A DNA stretch of 64,000 nucleotides, from NCBI GenBank assembly GCA_025457915.1, contig JALOTL010000008.1, forward strand, positions 62,001 through 126,000, read 5' to 3'. The translations under genes and the position numbers were made by a program. Shown here one piece after another: positions 26,517-35,284 of the stretch; positions within the stretch are counted from its first letter, which is position 1; each line of letters starts with the position of its first letter. The notes beneath the pieces were generated by a model that was not told the origin of the DNA, made no database searches, and saw only the letters and a list, made by a program, of their open reading frames with translations. The DNA comes from Spirochaetota bacterium. Its GTDB lineage: Bacteria; Spirochaetota; UBA4802; UBA5550.

Positions 26517-27326
26517 TCACTTCAAAGATTTCATTGACGCCCGCGGCTCGCAGGCCCCGTCCCGTGTGAGGCAACTCTTTAAAAACTGTTTATCGAATGC
26601 CTTTTCATCCAGTTTGTCCAATGATATTGTTTCAAGCTCTGCGTCGTCCGCACACCCTTCCAGCATCGTCATGAACTGCGCCGAATCATTGCCGATATGG
26701 CTGCCGTATGTCTCGGTCTTTCCACATCTCCCATCGAAAATGACGCTCCCGTCTTTCCCGTATATCACCGGAGTATACAGCAGGATAAATTTGGGGACCA
26801 CCGCATAAGCCCTGCCTCCGTCCTGGGTTTTAATGAAACAGTAATGCCATCTTTTATTAACGTGCAAATAATGGAAGAACACGGCATCGGCATGATATTT
26901 CTCCGCGATATCCCTTATGAAGCCCTTTTTAAGAGACAGACCGTAGTTGTATTTCCATACATACCCGGAGGGTGATTTGAACTGTTCGCCTTCGGCAGAA
27001 AAGTTATTGCCGGGGTCCGCCTTTACCGGCACGGTATCCAGCTTGAACCTGCCGTTTTTTAATACGTCTTCGGCAACGGAATCGAAAACCTTCCGGTTTT
27101 TCATGATCAACCTGTATAACGCGTTCCTGTATTCCCTGCCGAACCCGACCTGTGATATGCCGGACAGTTTCCCTGAAGGGATATCCCTGTCCACGTAAAC
27201 ATCGAGAACCGCGATCCTCTTTATTTTCCCGCCGAGTTCGCCGCTGCCGTTCCTGAATCCTTCCGAAGCGCAGGAACCCATGGTTATGATAAAAAAGAAA
27301 ATTATTGTTTTTACGGCCGCATTCAT
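26517..27326 (-). CDS. Putative lipoprotein, unknown function
   Basis: This is a 269 aa exported protein. The signal sequence ends in IITMGSCASEG, giving Cys19 as the lipidation site. The first part (KRIAVLDVYVDRDIPSG) and the block LYRLIMKNRKVFDSVAEDVLKNG resemble the strand-helix pattern of TolB-N/CsgG-like lipoproteins. AEKYHADAVFFHYLHVNKRW would then correspond to the usual A.Y.AD.V.....V strand. I treat this as a weak inference. It is convergent with the CX3C gene (22 nt between the stops). No enzyme motif was seen. Confidence 0.65.
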   Translation of the reverse strand: MNAAVKTIIFFFIITMGSCASEGFRNGSGELGGKIKRIAVLDVYVDRDIPSGKLSGISQVGFGREYRNALYRLIMKNRKVFDSVAEDVLKNGRFKLDTVPVKADPGNNFSAEGEQFKSPSGYVWKYNYGLSLKKGFIRDIAEKYHADAVFFHYLHVNKRWHYCFIKTQDGGRAYAVVPKFILLYTPVIYGKDGSVIFDGRCGKTETYGSHIGNDSAQFMTMLEGCADDAELETISLDKLDEKAFDKQFLKSCLTRDGACEPRASMKSLK

Positions 27327-27601
27327 ACGGAGCCCCCGGTATTCCCTTCAGAATTATCATGAAGCAGACAAGCGGCAAAAGCCGCTGACATATAAATAAT
27401 GATACAGACTATCCGCCGGCAGATCAACCCATTAATTGATGCAGGCAGCAAAATAAAAATACCAAAACAAACAACTGTAAAATGAATAATTTTTATTAAT
27501 CATGACGGGTTTATTGAAAACAACCGGATCAGGAATTAATTTGATTGAAATGACGGTATTGTTTTCCCGGTACGGAATTCATGACAGCAGGTAATGCGGG
27601 C

Positions 27602-27943
27602 TCAGGCTTTTTTCAGGTAATCTTCTTCGAATTCCTTTTTTGTGGTAATGGTAAATACCCTGTTGAGCTTGGCAGTCTGGAAAACCTTTATGACTGAATC
27701 GCTCAGGTCGAAGAATATCAATTTGATGTCATACACGGCGGAATCGTTTAAAAATTTGACCAGGGTGCCAATGGCAGGGGAATCGATGAAATAAAGCTTT
27801 TTGCAGTCTATGGCGATGATATCGGGGTTCTTCGCGATGGATTCTTCCCAGATTAACTCGACGTCCCTGATATTGCCCAGAAAGAATTCACCATCAAGCC
27901 TGAAGACAATTATTTTACTGTATTCTTCTACCTTGATGTCCAT
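27602..27943 (-). CDS. STAS-domain protein, anti-sigma-antagonist-like, atypical site
   Basis: This is a single STAS domain of about 113 aa (MDIKVEEYSKIIVFRLDGEF to TTKKEFEEDYLKKA). The position normally reading DSSGIG or DSTGLG reads FIDSPAIGTL. The first serine is kept, but the second is replaced by proline and the glycine by alanine. Such proteins are usually phosphorylated by HPK-type kinases and dephosphorylated by SpoIIE-type phosphatases. The frame continues upstream to a TTG at 28033, but a promoter candidate (28035-28064) would start transcription downstream of that TTG, so the ATG at 27943 is preferred. The extended version adds 30 basic, aromatic residues. Confidence 0.78.
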   Translation of the reverse strand: MDIKVEEYSKIIVFRLDGEFFLGNIRDVELIWEESIAKNPDIIAIDCKKLYFIDSPAIGTLVKFLNDSAVYDIKLIFFDLSDSVIKVFQTAKLNRVFTITTKKEFEEDYLKKA

Positions 27944-28034
27944 TGAAGGCACTTTATCCTGAAAACTCCCGAACAGGTAACGCAGAAACGGGAACTTTTT
28001 GTAAAATAATTTGACCTTTGTTGAAGTGTACAAT

Positions 28035-28064
28035 ATACTAACCCCACAGATGGGCCAAAGTCAA
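28035..28064 (-). promoter_or_regulatory. Candidate promoter for the STAS gene
   Basis: On the minus strand TTGACT (complement of 28059-28064), an 18 nt spacer, then TAGTAT (complement of 28035-28040). It places the transcript start near 28028, which helps decide the translation start of the STAS gene. Confidence 0.4.
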
Positions 28065-28161
28065 CACAATATTTTATTTTTTGCAATAATAATATTAATT
28101 CTGTCAAGAAAATTCTTGAATTGCCCAATTTCATAAAATATCGAAAATTCCGGAGATTAAA

Positions 28162-29352
28162 ATGAAACTTCTGAAGGGCGGACTTGAAAATGTCCCCGGG
28201 TACAGCTTCTCGGCGGTTGAATGCGGGATAAGATACAGGGACAGACTGGACTATTCCATTATCGTCGCCGACGGGCTGTGCCATGCCGCAGGCCTCTTTA
28301 CAACAAACAGGATCTTCGCGGCTCCCGTAAGGCTCTGCCGTGAAAGGATCGGGGGCAGGATAAAGGGGATCCTCATCAACGCGACCAATGCGAACGCCTG
28401 CACCGGGGACGAGGGATACAGGAACGCCGTCACCCTGACAAGGGACATAGCGGAAAAGCTCGAAACCGAACCGGAAAACATTCTCATGGCGTCGACCGGG
28501 ATAATAGGCCGCCAGCTTCCGCTTGAAAAGATGATGGCCTCCCACAATAAACTGGTAGACGGTCTTTCAAGGAAAAACGGAACGATGATTCCGAAGGCCA
28601 TAATGACCACGGATACGGTCCCCAAGTCCGTCAGCGCATCATTTAAAACAAGGACGAGGGAATACGTCATTGCCGGAACCGCGAAGGGATCGGGGATGAT
28701 AGCCCCAGACATGGCCACACTTCTGGCCTTCATCATAACGGACGCGCCGCTATCCCCCGAGGACCTTTATGTCATCTTCAGGAGGGCGGTATCGAAAACG
28801 CTGAACTCGATAACAATCGACGGCGACATGTCCACGAACGATACGGCGATCGTCCTTTCCCCCGTGAGCCTGGACATCATCGAGGACGCTGCCGATCTCC
28901 AGAAATTCGAGGAGACGCTCGAACTGATCCTGGGCGGGCTCGCCGGGATGCTTGTAAAGGACGCGGAGGGGGGAACGAAATTCGTCAGGATCCACGTGAA
29001 AAACGCCGCGTCCGACGACGACGCGAAGAGGATCGCGAGGGCCGTTGCGGAATCTCTTCTTGTAAAAACGGCCTTTTTCGGAAACGATCCCAACTGGGGC
29101 AGGATCGCCGCGGCCGCGGGCTATTCAGGCGCGGAGGTATCCGAGGACCGGCTTTCCATCTATTACGGCGACATACCTCTTCTTTTAAAGGGAACGCCGG
29201 CGGAAACAGACCCTGAAAAATTAAAGTCCGTCCTGGGCGGCAGGGAACTCACGGTGAACATAGACGTCGGCATGGGCGAATACGAGGCCGTCATGATGAC
29301 CTCGGACATATCGGTAGATTACGTCAAAATAAACTCAGAATATGCGACCTGA
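28162..29352 (+). CDS. argJ: Bifunctional ornithine acetyltransferase / N-acetylglutamate synthase
   Basis: ArgJ moves the acetyl group from N-acetylornithine to glutamate (the recycling arginine route) and in bifunctional forms also uses acetyl-CoA. The 396 aa precursor carries the self-cleavage signature KGSGMIAPDMATLLAF, with Thr186 as the new N-terminal nucleophile of the beta chain. Also present are NATNANACTGDEGYRNA, the STGIIGRQLP block and NDPNWGRIAAAAGYSG. GGAG lies 7 nt before the ATG. It is separated from argD-argF-argG by one unrelated gene. Whether it is mono- or bifunctional cannot be read from sequence alone. Confidence 0.95.
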   Translation: MKLLKGGLENVPGYSFSAVECGIRYRDRLDYSIIVADGLCHAAGLFTTNRIFAAPVRLCRERIGGRIKGILINATNANACTGDEGYRNAVTLTRDIAEKLETEPENILMASTGIIGRQLPLEKMMASHNKLVDGLSRKNGTMIPKAIMTTDTVPKSVSASFKTRTREYVIAGTAKGSGMIAPDMATLLAFIITDAPLSPEDLYVIFRRAVSKTLNSITIDGDMSTNDTAIVLSPVSLDIIEDAADLQKFEETLELILGGLAGMLVKDAEGGTKFVRIHVKNAASDDDAKRIARAVAESLLVKTAFFGNDPNWGRIAAAAGYSGAEVSEDRLSIYYGDIPLLLKGTPAETDPEKLKSVLGGRELTVNIDVGMGEYEAVMMTSDISVDYVKINSEYAT

Positions 29353-29447
29353 CGCGGACGATAAATACGTACGCATCCTGATGATGCTTCCCGCCCTGAT
29401 CGCCCGGGCGGATCATCGCGGCATTCACCGGCGGAGATAAATTCAAG

Positions 29448-29476
29448 TTGACATTTTTCCGGATACTTGTTACTTT
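29448..29476 (+). promoter_or_regulatory. Promoter for the TolB/CsgG-like barrel gene
   Basis: TTGACA at 29448-29453, a 17 nt spacer and TACTTT at 29471-29476; the start codon follows 85 nt later. Hexamers and spacing are identical to the tRNA-fMet promoter. Confidence 0.55.
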
Positions 29477-29560
29477 TTGAAAGCGCACGGATAAACCGTT
29501 TTTTGCGGTTTAATCAGCGTTTTTAACGGCGTCAAAATATAATTATCCGTTGTCCTTTTA

Positions 29561-30619
29561 ATGATGAAAAAAATTATACTATCACTCATTATCCCACCCG
29601 TGATGTTCTGCCATGCCTATACCCAGGAGATTAAAAAAGCCGAACCCCCCAGGGAAAGGGCCGTAATATACAATTTCAAGATCAAAAATCAAATCAAGAA
29701 CAGGGATTTCGAATACTACACCGTAATTATTCCTCAAGCCATCGCCAAAACCCTTCAGAAGTCCAACAAGCTGACGGTCATGAGGATACCCGACAGGCTC
29801 GATGCCTCGCTCGAGGGCGATTCAAAGGAAAACATAAAGCTGATAAAGGATCTGGCGAAAAAATACACCGCCGACTACATCATCACGGGCTCCTGCGGGC
29901 TGGTTGAAGGAAAGCTCGTCGTAGACATACACATCAACAACGTTAAGGGCAAAAACTCGGCCGACATCAACAAGGTAAGCGAGGAGACCGGGGCACTCCT
30001 CAAGGACACCATCGACGACCTTGCCAGCGTGGTTGAATTCAAAATCGCGAAGTTCCAGAAGGAAAAAAGGCTCGATTACGAGCCGTCGCCGGTCATCGGG
30101 TTTTACAATATCATCAAGGACACGACATTCGGCATTGATATAGGGAAATACTATCTCAAGGGCGGATGGAGCGATATCTTAAACGACGGCTATTACATCA
30201 GGCCGAACATTCTGTTCAATTCAAGGGGAACCGTCGGAATATCGGCGAACCTGGATTACTTCTCCACAGGCAACAAGGGCAAATACGCCTTTGCAAACAG
30301 CTCGCTCCAGTTTTTCGGCACGACCGGCTCAATAAACTGGATGCCGAAATTTTCAAATTATTTCAGCATGTCGATAGCGCCGGGATTCGGAGCAGCGTTC
30401 TCGAAAATCGACATAAAAAGCGCGTCGGACCTGACCCCGTTCAGAAGGAACCTGGCGCGCGCAAAAAGCACGGATCCATACCTGGATGTCACGGCCGGAA
30501 TAATCATGAACATATCGAACATCCAGCTGAAGTTCGGTTCATCCTATAAGAGGGCCTTCATGAAGGGCAAAGACCTGGAAATGTATACCGTGTCCGCCGG
30601 TCTCGGCTATACAATCTGA
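29561..30619 (+). CDS. Exported protein: TolB-N/CsgG-like domain plus C-terminal barrel
   Basis: This is a 352 aa protein. A signal peptide (MMKKIILSLIIPPVMFCHAY) leads to an alpha/beta domain (residues about 30-170) with the pattern IPQAIAKTLQKSNKLTVMR, then AKKYTADYIITGSCGLVEGK, typical of TolB N-terminal or CsgG-like folds. From residue about 185 the sequence becomes beta-rich with aromatic girdles (YYIRPNILFNSRGTVGISAN) and ends VSAGLGYTI, like an outer-membrane barrel of eight or so strands. The fusion suggests an envelope protein with a periplasmic partner-binding head; function unknown. No clear ribosome-binding site is visible before the ATG. Confidence 0.68.
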   Translation: MMKKIILSLIIPPVMFCHAYTQEIKKAEPPRERAVIYNFKIKNQIKNRDFEYYTVIIPQAIAKTLQKSNKLTVMRIPDRLDASLEGDSKENIKLIKDLAKKYTADYIITGSCGLVEGKLVVDIHINNVKGKNSADINKVSEETGALLKDTIDDLASVVEFKIAKFQKEKRLDYEPSPVIGFYNIIKDTTFGIDIGKYYLKGGWSDILNDGYYIRPNILFNSRGTVGISANLDYFSTGNKGKYAFANSSLQFFGTTGSINWMPKFSNYFSMSIAPGFGAAFSKIDIKSASDLTPFRRNLARAKSTDPYLDVTAGIIMNISNIQLKFGSSYKRAFMKGKDLEMYTVSAGLGYTI

Positions 30620-30790
30620 TACCCCGACTTTGGATATAACAGCCCGAAAAGCCGCTTATCATCCCTGAAACCCTGCAAGATAATAATGTAAATTAAACCA
30701 TACAGGTTCTTATAGGATTTGAGTATGGAAAAACCGTGGTTATACACCTCAATTCCAGGCCACTGATTTATCCCTGCACTCATAAATTTA

Positions 30791-30818
30791 TTGACAATAT
30801 AAAAGCCTGCCTTATTTA
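30791..30818 (+). promoter_or_regulatory. Candidate promoter upstream of argD-argF-argG
   Basis: TTGACA at 30791-30796, a 16 nt spacer and TATTTA at 30813-30818. The expected start, about 30825, falls inside the left arm of the hairpin at 30821-30854, which makes this site a puzzle (see findings). Confidence 0.45.
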
Positions 30819-30820
30819 AG

Positions 30821-30854
30821 AAATAAATCGGGTTTTCCCCGATTTATTTTTTTT
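30821..30854 (+). terminator. Intrinsic terminator or attenuator before argD
   Basis: The 12 bp stem AAATAAATCGGG / CCCGATTTATTT has a TTTTC loop and runs directly into eight T residues. It ends 18 nt before the argD GTG. It may end transcription from the barrel gene, or it may control entry into the arg operon. Confidence 0.75.
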
Positions 30855-30872
30855 GAAAAAAAAGGCGCGCAA

Positions 30873-32090
30873 GTGACATCGCAAAAGCTGAAAAAAATCA
30901 TGGAGGGGGACAAAAAATATCTCTTCCAGAATTACGGCGACAGGCTTCCCGTCAGTTTCGCAAAGGGCAGCGGGGCATACCTTTACGACCAGGAGGGAAA
31001 ACGATACGTCGATTTCTTCTCCGGCATAGCCGTTACCAATCTCGGCCACTCCCACAGGAAATTGTCGAAGGTCCTTCATTCGCAGCTGGACCGTATCATC
31101 CATACCTCCAACTGGTTTTACAACGCCGAGCAGGTTGAAGCCGCGATGCTGATATCCGGCATTTCCTTCGGGGGTAAAACGCTGTTCGTAAACAGCGGCA
31201 CCGAGGCCAACGAGGCGGCAATCAAGCTCGCAAGAAGGCACGGGATCGAAAAGGGGATTTCCGAACCGGAAATCCTGTCATTCTCCAACTCCTTCCATGG
31301 AAGGACCTTCGGCAGCATGTCGGCCACGGCCCAGAAAAAAATACAGGACGGGTTCGGACCTTTATTGCCCGGATTCTGCTACCTCCATTACAACGATGCT
31401 GCCGGACTTGAAAAGGAGCTGGCCGGGAACCGCAACCTGGCGGCGGTCATGATAGAGCTCATACAGGGAGAGGGCGGGATCGTCATTGCCGAAAATGAAT
31501 TCGTATGCCTTCTTTCGGATATATGCAAAAAGCGCGACATCCTGCTGATCGTCGACGAAGTGCAGACCGGAATGGGAAGGACCGGGAAATATTTCGCCTA
31601 CCAGCACTACGGGCTGGAACCTGACGTGATAACGCTCGCCAAGGGCCTCGGCGGCGGCGTGCCTATAGGGGCCATGCACTCCAGGGACGGACTGGTCGGA
31701 CTCCTTGAAAAGGGAAGGCACGGAACCACCTTCGGCGGCAACCACCTGGTCTGCGCGGCCGCGGCTTCAGTCATAAAGGAAATCAGCGGAAAGGGCTTCA
31801 TGGACAGGGTTAATAAAACGAGCGCAAGGATTTTCGGCAGGCTGGAGGATCTCAAAAAAAAATCAGGGATAATAACTGATGTAAGGGGCCTAGGCCTCCA
31901 CATTGGAATAGAGCTCAACGTGCAGGGGATGGATTACGTGAAAAAGGCCCTCGAAATGGGCCTGGTAATCAACTGCACATCTGAAAAGGTTATAAGGATC
32001 ATGCCGCCGCTCAACATATCAGACAGGGCCGTTAAGGAAGGCATGGACATTTTCGAAGAAATCATAACCGGAGAGGTAAAACAGAATTGA
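30873..32090 (+). CDS. argD: Acetylornithine aminotransferase
   Basis: This PLP enzyme of fold type I converts N-acetylglutamate semialdehyde to N-acetylornithine. The 405 aa protein has NSGTEANEAAIKLAR (phosphate binding), SNSFHGRTFGSMS, VDEVQTGMGRTG (Asp228 pairs with the PLP nitrogen) and ITLAKGLGGGVPIGA with the Schiff-base Lys257. The GTG start at 30873 sits behind AAGG; an ATG ten codons in is the alternative. It heads argD-argF-argG. A broader omega-aminotransferase role is possible by sequence alone, but the operon supports arginine synthesis. Confidence 0.93.
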   Translation: MTSQKLKKIMEGDKKYLFQNYGDRLPVSFAKGSGAYLYDQEGKRYVDFFSGIAVTNLGHSHRKLSKVLHSQLDRIIHTSNWFYNAEQVEAAMLISGISFGGKTLFVNSGTEANEAAIKLARRHGIEKGISEPEILSFSNSFHGRTFGSMSATAQKKIQDGFGPLLPGFCYLHYNDAAGLEKELAGNRNLAAVMIELIQGEGGIVIAENEFVCLLSDICKKRDILLIVDEVQTGMGRTGKYFAYQHYGLEPDVITLAKGLGGGVPIGAMHSRDGLVGLLEKGRHGTTFGGNHLVCAAAASVIKEISGKGFMDRVNKTSARIFGRLEDLKKKSGIITDVRGLGLHIGIELNVQGMDYVKKALEMGLVINCTSEKVIRIMPPLNISDRAVKEGMDIFEEIITGEVKQN

Positions 32091-33028
32091 GGATACTAAA
32101 AGTTAAGTCAAAGGATTTCCTGTCGGTCGAGGATTTTTCCGGCCGGGAAATAAACCATATCTTCGCCTTTACCTCGGCGCTCAAGGCGGAAATCAAAAAA
32201 GGCAAAAAGCACAACTACCTGCACAGGAAGTCCCTTGCCATGATATTCGAGAAGGACTCGACGAGGACAAGGGTCTCATTCGAGACCGGGATGACGCAGC
32301 TCGGCGGACACGCCCTGTTCATCAGCGGCGAGGAGATAAAGCTCGGGAAAAGGGAGACCGTGCACGACATCGCGAAGGTCCTTTCAAGGTACGTGGACGG
32401 TATAATGATAAGGACCTTCTCGCACGCCAACGTCGCCGAAATGGCGGCCTATGCAACCGTGCCGGTGATCAACGGGCTTTCGGACTCCTTCCATCCATGC
32501 CAGGCGCTTGCCGACATCTTTACGATCTACGAAAGGGAAAAGGGACTGCGGGGCGTCAAGCTGTCCTATGTCGGTGACGGAAACAACGTGGCGAATTCCC
32601 TTCTCCACTGCGCCGCGCTTACCGGCGTCGACATATCGATCGCCTGCCCGAATGGATACCGGCCGGATGAAGGAGTGGTCGAATTTTCAAGAAATGCCGC
32701 GATGAAAACCGGATCAAGAATCGAAATAACCGACAGGATCGAGGAGGCGGTCAAAGGCTCCAATTACATCTATACAGACGTGTGGATCAGCATGGGCCAG
32801 GAGAGGGAGTCCGCCAAACGGAAAAAAATATTCGCAAAATACAAGATATCCAAAAGGCTGCTTTCGGCCTGCGCGCCGGGCTGCAGGGTCATGCATTGCC
32901 TCCCCGCGCACAGGGGAGAGGAGATCGACGCGGACGTGCTCGATTCCGAAAGGTCCATAGTGTTCGACCAGGCCGAAAACAGGCTGCACGTCCAGAAGGC
33001 CATCATGTGCGCCCTTATGACAAAATAA
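32087..33028 (+). CDS. argF: Ornithine carbamoyltransferase
   Basis: It makes citrulline from ornithine and carbamoyl phosphate. The 313 aa protein has the carbamoyl-phosphate loop KDSTRTRVSFE (Ser58-Thr-Arg-Thr-Arg62), FHPCQALADI, YVGDGNNVANSLL and MHCLPAHRGEEI, the last being typical of ornithine rather than aspartate enzymes. The start is a TTG that overlaps the argD stop (TTGA), behind GGAGAGG, so translation is coupled to argD. Confidence 0.95.
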   Translation: MRILKVKSKDFLSVEDFSGREINHIFAFTSALKAEIKKGKKHNYLHRKSLAMIFEKDSTRTRVSFETGMTQLGGHALFISGEEIKLGKRETVHDIAKVLSRYVDGIMIRTFSHANVAEMAAYATVPVINGLSDSFHPCQALADIFTIYEREKGLRGVKLSYVGDGNNVANSLLHCAALTGVDISIACPNGYRPDEGVVEFSRNAAMKTGSRIEITDRIEEAVKGSNYIYTDVWISMGQERESAKRKKIFAKYKISKRLLSACAPGCRVMHCLPAHRGEEIDADVLDSERSIVFDQAENRLHVQKAIMCALMTK

Positions 33029-33043
33029 GAAACGAGGTTACAT

Positions 33044-34249
33044 ATGAAAGCTAAGAAAGTTGTACTCGCCTATTCGGGCGGACTCGACACCTCCATTATC
33101 GTTAAATGGCTGGTTGAAACATACGGATGCGAGGTCATAGCGTTCGCGGCGGACGTCGGCCAGGAGGAGGAGCTCGACGGGCTTCCTGAAAAGGCGAAAA
33201 AAACCGGGGCCTCCAGGTGCTACGTCGAGAACCTTACCGAGGAATTCGTCAGGGAATACGTCTTCCAGGCGGTCAAGGCCAACGCCATATACGAAAACAG
33301 GTATCTCCTGGGCACATCGCTCGCGAGGCCCGTCATAGCGAAAAAGCAGGTCGAGATAGCGCTGAAAGAGGGCGCCGACTCGGTCTGCCACGGATCGACC
33401 GGAAAGGGAAACGACCAGGTAAGGTTCGAGATGGCCTACATGGCGCTCGCGCCGGAGCTGAATATCATCGCGCCGTGGAGGATCTGGGACCTCAATTCAA
33501 GGTCAAAGCTTTTCGATTACGCCAAGAAGCACGACATACAGGTTCCGGTGTCCAAGGACAAACCGTACAGCATGGACAGGAACATACTTCACATATCCTA
33601 TGAAGGCGGGATCCTCGAGGACCCGTTCAACGAGCCGGATGAAAGCATGTTCATTCTCACCAGGTCCCCTGAAAAGGCGCCGGACAAGCCGACCTACGTG
33701 GAAATAGATTTCGAGCGGGGAGCGCCTGTCGCCATCGACGGACAGAAACTCGGGCCCGTGGACCTGATGAAAAAACTCAACAGGACGGCCGGGGAAAACG
33801 GTGTGGGCAGGGTCGACATAGTCGAGAACAGGCTGGTGGGAATAAAATCCCGCGGGGTATACGAGACCCCGGCCGGGACCGTTCTGCTGACGGCGCACAG
33901 GGACCTGGAGGCCATAACACTCGACAGGGACACCCAGCACCTCAAGGACAGGCTCGCAATAGAGTACGCCATCCTGGTCTACAACGGGCTGTGGTTTACG
34001 AAAAAAAGGGAGGCCCTCGACGCGTTCATAAATGAAACACAGAAAAACGTCACCGGCACCGTCCGCGTAAAACTCTACAAGGGCACCTGTTCGGTCGTCG
34101 GGAGAAAATCAGCGGTCACCCTTTACGAACCCGATATAGCGACCTTCGACGAAAGCACCCTGTACGACCAGAAGGACGCAACCGGATTCCTGAGGATATT
34201 CGGTCTTCCCTCCAGGGTCGAGGCGCTGCTCAAGAAAAAAAGAGAATAG
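33044..34249 (+). CDS. argG: Argininosuccinate synthase
   Basis: ArgG joins citrulline and aspartate at the cost of ATP. The 401 aa protein begins with the PP-loop [18 protein letters not shown], followed by [37 protein letters not shown] and [18 protein letters not shown]. The length is normal. It lies 15 nt after argF. The last step (argH) is not in the window; the next gene is instead a dehydrogenase-like one. Confidence 0.97.
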   Translation: MKAKKVVLAYSGGLDTSIIVKWLVETYGCEVIAFAADVGQEEELDGLPEKAKKTGASRCYVENLTEEFVREYVFQAVKANAIYENRYLLGTSLARPVIAKKQVEIALKEGADSVCHGSTGKGNDQVRFEMAYMALAPELNIIAPWRIWDLNSRSKLFDYAKKHDIQVPVSKDKPYSMDRNILHISYEGGILEDPFNEPDESMFILTRSPEKAPDKPTYVEIDFERGAPVAIDGQKLGPVDLMKKLNRTAGENGVGRVDIVENRLVGIKSRGVYETPAGTVLLTAHRDLEAITLDRDTQHLKDRLAIEYAILVYNGLWFTKKREALDAFINETQKNVTGTVRVKLYKGTCSVVGRKSAVTLYEPDIATFDESTLYDQKDATGFLRIFGLPSRVEALLKKKRE

Positions 34250-34253
34250 CCCC

Positions 34254-35159
34254 ATGACCGCATTCCTTGAATGGATCCGCGCCGGGTACCATGACCGGTG
34301 CGGAAATCCGGCGCTCCAGAAAGAATGCTGGAAAAAACTCCTTGCGGAGTATCCCCCGGTTCTGAAGCCCCGTGAAGAAAGGGCTTCCACACTTATATCC
34401 CGCGAGGCGGGAGACCTGGGCCTTTCCCTCCTCTGGATAGTCCAGGCGGCCCTTGTGGGCCCGATAATCTCGGAGGCCGGTTATGCCACTCCCGGCGGAA
34501 CTGGAGGAATCGGGGCGCTCGCCCATTCTGAAAAAATCGACCCGGTAATCCTGGACGGCGATCTCACCCTCAGCGGAAGCAAGAACTACATCACCGGCGG
34601 AAGAACATCGGATTACATCATCGTTTCCGCGCGTAGGCCGGGGGAGGACAGGATCAGCGCGATGGTTTTCATCCGCGCGGACAGGCTCCCCGAAGGTTCG
34701 CTTTCGTCGCTTGACCTGGGCTCGCTCAGGACAACCGACCACGGAAAGCTGGTTTTGAAAGGGTTCCAGGCCGGAAAAGAAGACATCGTCATGGATGACG
34801 GAGGAGCGGTGAGAAGCGCGATAAGGAGATGGAGCATAATCGAGAGGAGCCTCATACTGGAATCATACCTTCATTACATGTATTACCTTTTCAAAAGGAC
34901 CAGAGAAGCGGGGGCCGTTCCCGGACTTGAAGCGGGAGACCTGGAACTCCTGATATCGGAACAGGAAAAAACTGCGGACAGGCAGATAGAATCCGCCGCT
35001 AACAGGGAATGGATTGAAGAAGCAGGGACGGACTTCATGAAAATCATATCTTCGGCAAACACGATCCATGAGGCCGCAATGAAAATTAAACCATTGCCGG
35101 AAGAAATGCGGTACAGGCTTTCCGACCTGTCTTTTCTCACAAAGATGAGGTATCACTGA
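34254..35159 (+). CDS. Degenerate acyl-CoA dehydrogenase-like protein
   Basis: This 301 aa protein begins 4 nt after argG. Its middle part reads ILDGDLTLSGSKNYITGGRT followed by SDYIIVSAR, the flavin-contacting strand block of acyl-CoA dehydrogenases (G.K.YITNG..AD...V.AR). DHGKLVLKGFQAG and a helical C-terminal part also fit that fold. It is about 80-100 residues shorter than normal members (about 380-400 aa), the usual motif before the flavin (T.P.AGSD) is replaced by YATPGGTGGIGALAH, and no catalytic Glu motif can be seen. It may be a non-catalytic relative or have a new substrate. Its tight link to argG is unexplained. Confidence 0.62.
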   Translation: MTAFLEWIRAGYHDRCGNPALQKECWKKLLAEYPPVLKPREERASTLISREAGDLGLSLLWIVQAALVGPIISEAGYATPGGTGGIGALAHSEKIDPVILDGDLTLSGSKNYITGGRTSDYIIVSARRPGEDRISAMVFIRADRLPEGSLSSLDLGSLRTTDHGKLVLKGFQAGKEDIVMDDGGAVRSAIRRWSIIERSLILESYLHYMYYLFKRTREAGAVPGLEAGDLELLISEQEKTADRQIESAANREWIEEAGTDFMKIISSANTIHEAAMKIKPLPEEMRYRLSDLSFLTKMRYH

Positions 35160-35284
35160 ACCAGCGTAAAATCCTTTCCCGGAATCGGCTGAACCCCCGC
35201 GGGCCGAATTTATGACTTCCCCTAAATAAATTTCTTGCCAAATCCCAGCCATGTTCTTCAATGTTTAAACAGGCGGTGACACAG

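Noticed and set aside
29382-29420. Hairpin with arms near CCGCCC and GGGCGG after argJ
   Set aside because: Short, interrupted stem and no T-run; not convincing as a terminator.
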